Origin: Pseudoscleropodium purum
Taxonomy: Eukaryota; Streptophyta; Bryopsida; Hypnales; Brachytheciaceae
DNA: 64,000 nt
Direction of reading: 5' to 3'
Assembly: GCA_963969395.1 (NCBI GenBank)
Contig: OZ017802.1
Location: 6,760,501-6,824,500, forward strand
Part shown: positions 11,261 to 22,690 of the stretch, in pieces
Numbering within the stretch: the first letter of the stretch is position 1
How the letters are laid out: each line of letters opens with the position of its first letter
The notes under the pieces: model-generated
The model's input: only the letters and a program-made list of their open reading frames with translations
What the model was told of the DNA's origin: nothing
Databases searched by the model: none
Position numbers and translations under genes: made by a program

Positions 11261-11977
11261 GCAACTATCACAATATTTTCTAACTTAAAAAGGCTTAAAA
11301 AAATCACTTTCTATAATGAATTTACAATGAAAAATTGGAAGTTCCTAATGAGATTGCTAATCACTCCAACACTATCAACTAAAATATTAATTGTGGCCTA
11401 AATCTCATTTATTGAAAACAAAACAAAATCATATAATAGGAACCATTCCCTAGGTGTCTACTATAGGTAATGGATCTTTTGACTGCATTGACAATGTTTG
11501 GAAAGTTTTTTTGAATTTTACCAACTATTTTGCTTCAATTTCCAAATTGACTTGTTTTTTCTAGTTCGAAATTTTATTATTTTTTCTATTTCTTACTCAA
11601 AACATAAAATTAGTAAATTTATATTGGTTTTTTTTGCCTATGTTTTCAAATAGCAATTGGGAAAATAGGCTATTCTACCTTCTTGCAAGTGGCTAAAGTA
11701 GCTAATAAGCCAAATGTTGTCTTCATGGTTAGGGTGAACTGACCCTCATTCATCCCCCAAAGTCACTCTAGTGTTGCATATAAAAGAAAAGACCCCCTAT
11801 TTTGTACCTTTAATTTATCCTCTTCATCTCTTCTACCTATTTAGGGGCCTTTGATTGCAAATATAAATCTAGAATAATTTATTCAATAAAAAAATGTGTG
11901 TGGCAAATAAAAAAATTTAGCATTTTCCCTTTGGGAAAATTGAGAGGGTCATTTCACCCCATCTAGAGTGTCTTTTA

Positions 11978-11996
11978 GGGGGGGGGGGGGGGGGGG
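11978..11996 (+). repeat. Poly-G run (19 bp)
   Basis: Nineteen consecutive G residues lie on the plus strand. The length may be unreliable because homopolymers are prone to sequencing error. Confidence 0.8.
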
Positions 11997-12584
11997 TTGG
12001 CTTTCTAGTGCCAAATTGTAAAAGAAAAAAAATAATTTGGCTAAAAAGTGGCAACAAATCTTGAAGATTTTTGCCAAGAAACTTCAAATTTAAAATAAAA
12101 ATCTTGGATGAAATTGCTTGATTGTGGATGAAAATAGAATTATGGACATGTGATGTGTACGAATGTGATCTTTTCTATCCAATATGTGGATGAATGATGA
12201 AATTCTGAGCACCACTATAATATTTTATATCGCCACTTTGGCACTTCATAAAAAATGAAAAAAAACAAAAAAAACTGGCTGGCACGTGATCTCCGTCAGA
12301 ATGTCAGAACCACCCCCACCCCACAAACGCACCCAAACTGAAATCACTTCGCTGCTCATCACAGGAAGTTTCAAATACCAGACAGCTGAAAAAGGTAAAT
12401 AGCACATGGCACACGCCGGTTCCGTTCCGTGTTGGACAGCGGTAGAGTAATTATCATCCATTAATAACTTCCAGTACTGTACCGATTTTTATTTATTGAT
12501 TTTGGCACTAATGAAAGGTACCGATTTTTTTGTGATTTTGAGTGTTTTCACAATCTCTCTAGGGGAGCCGACCCATTTCCATCT

Positions 12585-12993
12585 AAGGTAGAACAGCCTA
12601 TTACCATTCTGATTTGCAATCTGACTATCTTCGGGCCAACTTCAAGAGAGGTATGTATTTTTCAGAATTGTGTGCTTGTTTCACAAATCGAACCCAAGTG
12701 GAATTATAATTTTACTATCAAAATTGTAATTTCTGTGAATTTTCAAAGTATTTTGCCCTGAAATTACAAAACTGTGCATAGAGTGGGGTCAAAAATGTCT
12801 CGTGAACATCTTAACATGTATCTATTGGCACTTAAGTTCTCACCAATGAAGGATTGACACGTTACCCCTTTGGTCATTAATGCACTTAAATTGTCAGGAA
12901 AGTGAATGGATATGGATTTTGCAATCAACAGAATTGGGGCCAAAACATAGGCAATGGAATTGGGAAAGTGACGGAATTGGGCTGTTCTACCTT
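12585..12993. mobile_element. Candidate inverted-repeat element (409 bp)
   Basis: The left end AAGGTAGAACAGCC and the right end GGCTGTTCTACCTT are inverted copies, with partial similarity continuing inward. A third, single end of the same type (GGCTATTCTACCTT) lies at 11,668-11,681. I found no clear target duplication, so the mobile-element call is tentative. There is no coding capacity. Confidence 0.35.
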
Positions 12994-13649
12994 ACTTAAG
13001 TAATTATGGACATGTGGAGTGCAGATTTCTTGAGTGCAGAAAATTTTCCTTTATATAGAAATAGAATTTTGAAGGGTTACAAAAAATTTCAGAATTTTTT
13101 CACTCAAAATATAATTATTATGATTTTTTGAGCCGAACCATACTACACAACTCATACTAGTCATATAGGCTTTTCTATTTCCAACCATAGGCTAGTTGCA
13201 AATCAACCAAGCACTAATTGCAATATTGAGAGCCTCACAACCATATATTATGTGCTACAGCGACTTTGGAAACCTTACCACAATTTCACAAAAATGAAAT
13301 AGTCTATAGGCTAGAAATGGGGGTGATAAAAAATGGGTCAACTCCTATAAGTTAAGAAGATTTTGATACAACTTTTACTTTCTGAAAACTTGGTGCTCGG
13401 ATATTTTATCGATGGAACGAACGTGGAATCTTTTTGTCATGGAATGAGTGTTTTGTTTTCTGGGTTTTTTTTTTACACAAATGAAACAAAATATAATTGT
13501 CAGAATAAAATATATACTTGCTACAGACAAGAGAGACCAAACAAACCTAAAAGACAATAGAAGAAAGAGTGATTTTTGACTGTCATGTATGACGTCCACA
13601 CTTGTTTAGTATACTATACTATAGTAAGGCCTAAAGGTTTTTTACTATG

Positions 13650-13990
13650 TTTTCATCCAAAACACTCAATTTCTAGTACAAGTATCAAATTTTAGAAATA
13701 AAAGAAAAGAACATTTTTGAACACATACAACCATAGGATCTTGTTGTACACTGGTTTGAGAAAATGTGGAAAAAATTTCGGAATTTTTCACCTTGTAGAT
13801 GGCAAGATATTGGCATTTGAATTGACAAAATTCATTTTTTTGATCTTGCAAAAAAACAAGCAATTGCACTTTACAAGGTCACATTTGTATGAAAAAGTCA
13901 TGAAAATTTCTGGCCTTAAAATTACTCCTTGAACATATGTTGTGTGACAATTTCAATGAAAAAAAATTAAAAATTCCATTTCTAATGAGC
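13650..13990 (-). repeat. Dispersed repeat C, partial copy
   Basis: This belongs to a diverged AT-rich family. Shared words include ATAGGATCTTGT, a block around GGAAAAAATTTC(A/G)GAATTTTTC, and a block around GGCCTTAAA(A/G)TTACTCCTT. Other copies lie near 27,470, 37,457, 42,030, 46,780, 60,940 and 61,700. I cannot assign it to a known element. Surrounding DNA at 12,994-13,650 and 13,990-14,226 holds nothing recognisable. Confidence 0.45.
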
Positions 13991-14226
13991 TACCTCCAAA
14001 TGTTATGTTCTTAAAAATCATATTCCATGCTTTAGGTGTGGGTATTGTCTCTACGTTCATCATCATTCCATCAGCCCAACATACATAAAAAAACACTGCA
14101 CACACTACTCAATTCTCAACTCCATTCAAGCAAAGAGCTCAATTCCAAAACTTACAACATAAATATTTTGGTTTCCAACCATGTCACTTGTGTAGAGATG
14201 GCATAACATATTTAAGTAGCCTAAAA

Positions 14227-14718
14227 GCATCCCTAGTCCTAAATAGTATATGGAACACCAATTGTATTACTAACTTTTGAATGGTGTATAATTTGAACTT
14301 GAAATTTGTGTTAGCAAAAGCACATCCTAAAGCACTTTGAGTAGGGAGAAGAAAATTCAAATGTAGACATTAGACAACTGCTTCAAAAGCAAGGTAAAAG
14401 TTACAAATCATAGAGGTCTTGGCAATTCATAGTCAGTGAAACAAGATTCAGCCTTTGATAATCCACATTGGGCTACATTTAGAGTATCAATGGCCAAATT
14501 TTTCTTTGGTAATTGTAATATGCCAAGACCTTTATGATTTTTGACTTTTACCTTGTTTTTGAAGTAATTGTTCAATGTTTACATTTGAATTTTCTTGTCT
14601 CTACTCAAAATGCTTTTTGTTGTCCTTCCAATGATACAAATTTCAAATTCAAATTATACACCATTCAAAAGTTAGTAATACAATTAGAGTGTCATATACC
14701 GTTTAGAACTAGGGATGC
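14227..14718. repeat. Foldback element: about 200-bp inverted repeat arms
   Basis: The left arm (14,227 to about 14,430) starts GCATCCCTAGTCCTAAA. The right arm (about 14,510-14,718) ends TTTAGAACTAGGGATGC. By eye the arms pair over about 200 bp at roughly 80 percent, with a loop near 80 bp. No ORF is present. It could be a foldback MITE or a long-hairpin small-RNA precursor. No convincing target duplication was found. Confidence 0.65.
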
Positions 14719-15378
14719 CATTCTCCCCTTGGAGATTGGGATAATTGGGATAATATTCTAGAACCTCTAGAAGTGAATTTAGTTTAATGCACCAAGAGTC
14801 ATTGGTTGGTTGGGAAATTGCACACTATTGCCATTGGTTGACTAGGAAGTTGTAAAGAATTATTGGTTGCTTAGTAAAGTACAATCTTAGAGACTCTCTC
14901 TTTTAGGGAGGGCAAAGATCACTCCCCTCATGTTGGTTAATAATGTTATATGGATTGTAAGGTATAATAAAACATCATCTTATCCTATTTTTAACTATAT
15001 TTTTTGCTAGTATATTTGTAATAAGAAAGACTCTAGAAATTTCCAATCCTTCCTTGAATGGATTTAGAAAAATGTACGAAGGAAACAAAGTTCAAAATTT
15101 CCTATACTCTTATTGCAATGGCCTTAGGAAGGTAAATTTTTTTGCAATAAAATGTCAAAAATATTACATTGTTCCAAACTACTAACCACCTGCATTACAT
15201 CAATATTAATAAGTATATACTCCAATTTCATTGTTGCAATTAGTTCTCCACTGTGCAAACTCATGTCAACCTTACATTTTATTTTTACTTATTTTTAGAA
15301 TAATGAATAAACTTCATTAGAGAGAATAGCATTGCGAGGCCTATTCTAGGTGACAATGTTGCTATCCTAGCCAAGGTA

Positions 15379-16170
15379 TTGAGTTATAGGAGACTTGCAA
15401 CAATACAAAAAAAGAGCAAGCTAATTAGGATCTTTGGAACTCCAATATTTTGGAGCCATATAGTGCCAAATAAACAAAGTGTCCTACCTTATGCAAATGG
15501 AATTGTCTACCTAAATTTTTATCAAAAATACAAGAGTATGATAAAATCTCTTATTGTATTCCATTTCATTGTCGCCTTGCAAAGGCATTTATTATGTAAA
15601 ATATATGTTTGTAAATTATTTAGTTGGATTTTTATCATAATAATAGAATGCAAGGGTGACCATCACTTGAAGAAGCTTCAAAGTGATGCCTTTTCATTAG
15701 TGTTACATCTAATCATAAAAGGGGAAGACATTACTTTAGAGCTTCATCAATTTGATGTTGTTTCCTTCATTATTTTTTGTTTTGGATATACACTGTCAGA
15801 CTAGAATATTTTTTTAGAGTTTGAAGATGAAGAACCTCAACCAAAGCAAGAATTTGAGTTATTTCTGTCTCAACTACCAAATCAACTTCTTCTACCATTG
15901 ACACTTGCGCCACTACATGGGTGTCCATAAGAAGTTGGACCTTCTTAACCACTAAAGTAACTTTGTGTGGAACAACGACATGGGAATGTGCAATGCAACA
16001 CTCAAGTGTTGATGATTTTATTGCAAATTGTGTGTGTTGAACTTAGGAATAGAGAAAGAACATTTGAGGAATATTTTGAAGGCTTCAACAATGATCAATA
16101 CTATCATATGGTTCAAAATGTCAAGAAAAAATTGTGACCATCAACATTTTTTGATAAAAAGTTCTAGTTA
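15379..16170 (+). pseudogene. Possible relic ORF, unrecognised
   Basis: A plus-strand frame is open from 15,379 to 15,801, has one stop (TAG, 15,802-15,804), and continues to about 15,930. A nearby frame (about 16,040-16,137) reads coding-like (RTFEEYFEGFNNDQYY). The composition is very AT-rich and no domain is recognised. Chance is a real alternative. The flanks at 14,719-15,378 and 16,171-17,136 show nothing. Confidence 0.2.
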
Positions 16171-19100
16171 ATCCTTTGATAAAAGAAAACTATGCAGATT
16201 ATGTTGAAATCACCATTAAAAGCATTCTTAAGTTTTTGTACATAGAATTATGTTTGTTTTTAAACTTTATTTTCTTACCTCTAATAAACTATGAGTGTTT
16301 GGAACTCCACCTTCAAATTCTAACATAAACAACTAGGTTATATGGTTATTAGTTCAATTCTACAAGTGAGTGGTTTGTAAAAAACGAGTTGCCTTTCAAA
16401 TACTAGAGCTTTTTTTAATAAATCCTACTATGTTGGTCAATTTAGGTTAAAGATAGAAAATTATAACTACTACTATTCTATGGTTGGCTTTTAACTATGA
16501 TTTTTTTGGCTTAATTTCTATCTTTTAAGTTTTAATTTCATTACTAAATTCCTACTTCTTTCTAAATTCTAAATTTTTGATAAGGTCCTTTGAGTGTTTT
16601 TAATTCTTTATCACTCTTTTTATGGTTTTTTCTCAAGTAATTTCTTTAATTCATATTTTGTATAACTATCAGTTGATTTTGTTTTAAAGCTCTTACTTAG
16701 CGGAAGCAAATAGGAAAATTTTGATTGTTAAATGGTTTGTCCAATTTACTAATTATTTTGACTTGTTCCTTTGAAATTATTTGGTTGCACTTGCCTTTAA
16801 CTCTTACTAAATAGATAAAATTCTATGGTACATTAATGTTGTTAATTTGACTTTGTTTATAAATTTCGACCCCTTTAGTTGACCAAAATTTATCTATTAA
16901 ATTCCTTCCTATTCTATGTAATTCAGATTTTTCATCCAAAATTAATGAAACTTCATCTGGATGTAACTTTTGAAGTTTTTGTCGGATTTTGAATTGTGAT
17001 CTGATTTTGGAAAGCTACGGAAGTTTTCTATATTATTCTAAACTCTAACACTAATTTTTAAAATAATTTTAAGGTCTGACGTTAATCAACCTCTACGGTC
17101 CTAGTTGCTAGGGAATTTGGAATTTCGTTGAAAATAAAGGTACGTTCACACTTGCTGTTAATTAAAACTTTGGTGTCAATAGAGGGGGGCTAGTTACACA
17201 CAATGTCTCACTGGGCCTCTTTCGGGGGCAGGGCTGGGATGCGGGCAGACTGGGGGCTGCTCCACAGCCTACTTTTCATTTCGCTTTAAAATTAATTTTT
17301 CCAGAGTTGAAGAGAATGAAATAGTAAACAAGATGTTCAATAAGAAAACTGGAAAAATAATGTGGGTCTTATGCCAAATATTTCATTTCTTGTACCACTA
17401 ATTCAATGAAACCCAACAACCAATCTCAAGTTGATGTCGGAGTGGAGGAAAGATCTTTATACTAGTGGAGTAGTGGTGGATGAAACAAACCATGTGGGAT
17501 ATGTGAATGAGGACAAAAAAGAGCTTCTCCACTCATGGTTAAGTGGAAACACAAGAATTGTGCTAAACGTCAAATTTCAGACCTCATTTAGACGTAGTGG
17601 ACTATATTTTTTCAAAAAACTTCAAACCAAGAAAATCAAGTACACTTTTATCTCCACGATTCTGTTTGATATTTCAATACTCCACCTAAAAGTTATGAAT
17701 AAATTTCAAAGGACATGATTGAAAATGTCCAAAAAAATGTCCCTTCCACCTTGACCCCATCCCACCCCACCTCCTCTAGAATTTGTTTAGAATTCTTACA
17801 TGAGGCTTCAAAATCTCAAGCAAATTTTAAGAGAGAAATGTTAGCTTGCTTCTCCCACTTCTTCCAATTCAATTTTTTTTAAGGAGATTTTAAAATATTC
17901 TATTGACTTCTTCTGAAATCCTACAATAATTTGATAGTTTCTTAATACAAACAATGTGCAATTGCATATTCAATCACATGAATACGTAATTACTTTATGA
18001 GAATCTAAGTAGTGATGTTTTTATTGTCAACCCTCCATTATAAATATTTGTTTCATATATATGTTTAATGTATAAATTTTGTCAATCACAACAAACTTTC
18101 ATTCAAGCAATGAAAGAAAAATTTGTACTTTTCAAGTACTTAAGAGTTATGTGTTTCTAAACTAATTTGACAAATACTAATTATTAAAGATATTAGAAAC
18201 TTGACATGAATATTTTCTAATCATAAATTTGAACATCAAACAAAGTAATAATGTCAAAAAGGTTGTACAATGTTACATAATATTAATAGCACATGCAGGT
18301 CTAGTTTGAATTGACTTTTGGCATTTGGGGAATAAATAACATTTAATTTGCAATACTTTTAGACAAAATAAATGAAAATTTTAAAATAATAAAATGAAAG
18401 TATGTTTTCAAAATATAAGCAATGATAAATTCTAAAATTACCTGGGATTGAGTGCTTTGGAAGAAAATAATTGAGGATAATGATGTTAAGTTCTATAAAC
18501 ATGTCCCTTCCAAACCCTCTTTGAAAATTCTCCACCACTTACATTGTACCATATTCAACACTTTTCAATTTTTTTTTATAGAAAATGAAGCCGTTCATAG
18601 TTATACCTCAAATTTTCCTCCCCCCCTTCTTTCATTGTTGTTTCAACATTTGGTGCATTACTGTACTTTTTCAAAGTAAATTCACAATTGAAATTTAGAC
18701 TAATGTTATTTGAAACAGTAATGGAATATTTTATCATGTTTACCTAATGGTTAAATGTATAAAAAAGGTAAATTATTTTAACAATGTGTCATCAATAGAC
18801 AATTAAATTTGAAATCAATACATATTTCATACCTTCTCATAAGAAGTTCCATTTCTTGTAAGATCTCCTCTATGTGATAAGAGCTCCAACATGCTTTGAC
18901 ATGCTACTAAACATAAAGGGTTATTGTGTGTACAATACCATCTTTATACAAACCTAGTAAATAAATAAATAAGTATTTGCATCACATCTCAATATTGAAA
19001 CCCAATATAATTAGCTTGGGAGAGGAAATAGTCTCCTTTTGCATTCTTAGGTGATTGGAATTTTGGATATTGACAAGTTTTTTTTATCATCATAAATCTA

Positions 19101-19984
19101 TCAACAAGTGCTTGCAATACATGAAGGGCTGAACAATTGGCATAAGATGTCCACCAACATTTTCAAAATCCCAATGTTCTTTTGATGTAGAATAACAACA
19201 TGGATTGAAAGGTATGAATTGTAAAAGGGTGTCATTCCCCCATTAAAACCCTAGAGAGCTCTCTATTACAAAAGTTGAGAGCAATTTTACTACAAAAAAT
19301 TAAAATTTGACAACATTTTTGAACTAATATTTCAACATTTCAACTTGAAAGTATGAATCAATTAAAATAGAACAAGCACTTACAAGCACACAATTAAGTG
19401 ACTATTTTTTAGATTTTAAAGTCTTGAGAACCCTTTGTAGAATATGATTTCAAAGAATTCAACCATGAATAATTGTTAATTCAATATTCTACAGCACCAC
19501 ATTGAAAATGTTGAAACAATACCTTCAAATAATTGTTGAATCAATATTCCTACATACCACCATATTTGAATTATTGAAACAATACCTTTGATTCACAACA
19601 TTGATTCAATATAACTTATGACATTGTTAAGACAAACTTAAGTGACTACTTTGTGTTTGTCATGTTGTTTGAATAATGATGATATATTGATTTAAAGTTC
19701 TTAAGAATTTGAGATGTAATTAGAAATGCAAAAATTGTGTTCAAAGTTGAAATTTAGACTTCATTTGGACATAGTAAAAAAGAAATTTGAGTTATTGAAG
19801 TTATTAGGCACTCAAGGTGTATAGTGTCACTATGCACTCCCCCCTTCAATTTTTATTTTACCACCCCCACTCACCCCCACCTATCATTTAGAATTTGATT
19901 TAAATTTTTTTATCTCACCCCCCTCCTTACCCCCATCCCTTCTTGTAACCTTCAAAATCAAAGTTCTTGACAAACAATATGGGA

Positions 19985-20140
19985 CAATTGATCCCGTATC
20001 CAATATTGTATCCGTATTCAATACCCGTATTCAATATGCATATCCAATAACCATATTCAGTACCCATATTCAATACACGTATTTAGTACTCATATCCAAT
20101 CCCCGTATTCGTATTCGTATTTAGTATTTGTATTTTATAT
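19985..20140. repeat. Minisatellite (about 17-19 bp units)
   Basis: Units like CCGTATTCAATACC, with variants of CATATCCAATA, repeat about eight times inside the interior of the long-inverted-repeat structure. The composition is AT-rich. Confidence 0.65.
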
Positions 20141-20989
20141 TTGAACGGCTCAGATTAAATTTCACAAGATCAACATCTTGTGATTTTTTGAGAAATCAAT
20201 GTGAATTTTGAAGGTAAGCATTTTTTTGAAAAAAAATCAACGGCTCACAAATTTTTTGAGAGAGGAAGGGGGGAACTAATGGGAAACTGGGGTGGCAGGC
20301 GAGTTTCAGTGTATAGTATAATAGCTTCCTTAAAAAAAATTGAATTGAAAGAAGTGGGAGAAGCAAGCTAACATTTCTCTCTTAAAATTTTCTTGAGATT
20401 TTGAAGCCTTATGTAAAAATTCTAAACAAATTCTAGAGGAGGTGGAGTGGGATGGGGTCAAGGTGGAAGGGACATTTTTTTGGACATTTTCAATCATGTC
20501 CTTTGAAATTTATTCATAACTTTTAGATGGAGTATTGAAATTTCAAACAGATTTGTAGAGATAAAAGTGTACTTGATTTTCTTGGTTTGAAGTTTTTTGA
20601 AAAAATATAGTCCACTATCTCTAAATGAGGTCTGAAATTTGACGTTTAGCACAATTCCTGCGTTTCCACTTAACCATGAGTGGGGAAGCTCTTTTTTATC
20701 CTCATTCACATATCCCACATGGTTTGTTTCACCCACCACTACTCCACTAGTATAAAGATCTTTCCTCCACTCCAATATCAACTTGAGATTGGTTGGAGGA
20801 TTTCATTGAATTAGTGGCACAAGAAATGAAATATTTGGCATGAGATCCACATCATTTTTCCAGTTTTCTTATTGAACATCTTGTTTACTATTTCATTTTG
20901 TTCTACTTTGTTGCTAAAATCAATTGTAACCCCTAAACGTCTAGATCCGTTTCCAAATTTGATGATTTAGGAAAAACTATTATAAAGTG

Positions 20990-21430
20990 CTATTTAGAAG
21001 AATATTTTTGGAATTGATGTACAAATGAAAGTTGTAGATTTTGAATTGTAGATTCTATCCATATGGTTAGATTTACTAGTGCTATCACCAATATTTTCTA
21101 TAAATTTTGAAAGGGAGGTTTCAAAATTCCTTCTAATTTCAATTACAAGCAAAATATTATCATTTTTTGAGTAAAACTTGTTGGAATAAATTTGAAATGA
21201 GGTTATCTTCTTATAGTGATTTTTTGAAATTTTTGTATTCATTACATCTAGGACCTCGTTTTTGCTAATCTGGTTTTGAACTAGAGTCAATGCAATTTGA
21301 CTACTTGATATACTTCTGCATTTGTAATTTTTGAAAAATTAGTATTCTAGTAACACCAAATCTAACCATTAGATAAGACAAGAACTTAATAGAGTATCAC
21401 CAAAAATTAAGATGACTTTCATCCAAGCAT
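20990..21430 (-). repeat. Dispersed repeat B, copy 2
   Basis: This is the reverse-complement relative of 10,670-11,170. It lies within the extra segment that interrupts the right arm of the 17,137-21,658 structure, so it arrived after the two arms were formed. Confidence 0.4.
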
Positions 21431-22327
21431 GAATGAGCTTCAACTTGTTCATCGTCCAAAAAATGAACCTCAGAGTGCTCCAATGTTAAAGCGAAATGAA
21501 AAGCAGGTTGTGGGGTCTTCAAAAGGCTGTGGAGCAGCCCCCAATCTGCCTGCATCCCAGCCCTACCCGGCGAAAGAGGCCCAGTGGGACATTGTGTGTA
21601 ACCAGCCTCACTGTAATGACACCAAAGTTTTAATTAACAGAAAGTGCGAACGTACCTTAAGATGTAATCATGGGTGTGTTTTAAGTACTAACCTCAATAG
21701 TGTTGATCTCCTCTCCTTTAGTTTGTGTCTCCAAATCCATTGGTTGTTGCTAAGTTTCTTCTCTTGGTTACGTATTTTTTATTCTTGGTATTTGTATTTG
21801 AAGCGGTTTAGGGTTCTTTCCAAACGTCCTTCACTTGTTCTAAGTCGAATTTTCTTTATGTGATTTTTTCCCGATTTCTTTCTAATTTTCTTTCTTTTTC
21901 TTTTCAAGACCCCAATTTTCTACATCAAATCTTTGGAAATCCTAAGCTTTTTGAATTAGAATTGCTTGATTTGAATTGCTTGATTACGACTTAACCCTCA
22001 CTGGTTGGTCCTTTTAAGTTGATCCTTACTTAACTAAGCTCTTTAGACTGGTTTCCTCTTTTGATTTACAAATCAAGCAGTATTACTTTCCTATGACTTG
22101 ACTCCTCTGATGGGTACTCTTAAATGAGTTAAAAACTAATCTCTCTTTTTATTATGACGTGGCTTGGGACTAATTTCTGATCATCGCTTCTTTGGACTGG
22201 TCCTACCTATGGAAACCTCTCCAAATTGATTGTGGAGCCACCGGCTGAACCTTGGCTTAATAATAAAAAATCAAACTTCAAGTGTTAATATAAGTGACCT
22301 CTTGGGCTGGTCCTTTTAGAGCACTTA

Positions 22328-22688
22328 GCTCGTTTACACTCCCTGCCAGCAGGCGCAGGGAGCCCGCATCTGCCTGCGGCAAGGAGTCTCGGTGGTTCCC
22401 ACATCCTGCTGCTGGCAGGCAGAAAAGGTAAGCCTGCGCTAGCCCGAAATGCTTTACTCGGTAGGTTCCCTACTTTACTCGGTAGGTTCCTTGCCAAACA
22501 GGGAGTCTCGGTAGGTTCCCTGCCAAACAGGGATTCTCGGTAGGTTCCCTGCCAAACCGTAGGTTCCTTGCCACTCTAAATTGCCTGTCACGAAACCTTG
22601 CGCCTGCCTGTGCGTCGCATGTTGCGCTCTTCGTTTGCTAACCCGATTTGGGGCTCCCTGCGCCTGCTCGCAGGGAGTGTAAACAAGC
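22328..22688 (+). mobile_element. TA-flanked MITE, copy 1 (361 bp)
   Basis: The left end is GCTCGTTTACACTCCCTGC and the right end is the reverse complement of GCTTGTTTACACTCCCTGC. The terminal inverted repeats run about 38 bp and also share GCAGGCGCAGGGAGCCC. TA dinucleotides abut both ends (22,326-22,327 and 22,689-22,690). A relative lies at 50,339-50,683. TA duplication suggests the Tc1/mariner superfamily, although a PIF/Harbinger relationship is not excluded. It is GC-rich compared with its surroundings. Confidence 0.7.
22450..22575 (+). repeat. Minisatellite inside MITE copy 1
   Basis: About four imperfect units contain CTCGGTAGGTTCC and CTGCCAAACAGGGA. The same core occurs once, reversed, in MITE copy 2. 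Local tandem expansion is therefore specific to this copy. Confidence 0.6.
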
Positions 22689-22690
22689 TA

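Larger units (their letters stand above)
17137..21658. mobile_element. Long-inverted-repeat structure (4.5 kb)
   Basis: The outer ends AAGGTACGTTC and GAACGTACCTT are inverted copies. The left arm covers about 17,137-17,880 and the right arm about 20,335-21,658. The arms match closely, including a GC-richer block around CAGCCCCCA and a block whose translation is almost the same on both sides. The right arm holds an extra segment of about 550 bp (20,920-21,470) that contains a copy of dispersed repeat B. The 2.4-kb interior has no transposase-like ORF. No target duplication was found. It may be a non-autonomous long-TIR transposon or an inverted duplication. Confidence 0.55.

Noticed and set aside
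11978..11996. Poly-G run as a telomeric or regulatory G-quadruplex
   Set aside because: A pure homopolymer in repeat DNA is more easily explained as a slippage product, and no telomere repeat is nearby.
21429..21863. 144-codon plus-strand frame as a gene
   Set aside because: Its first half lies in the right arm of the inverted structure and its second half in unrelated AT-rich DNA, so it crosses a structural boundary.
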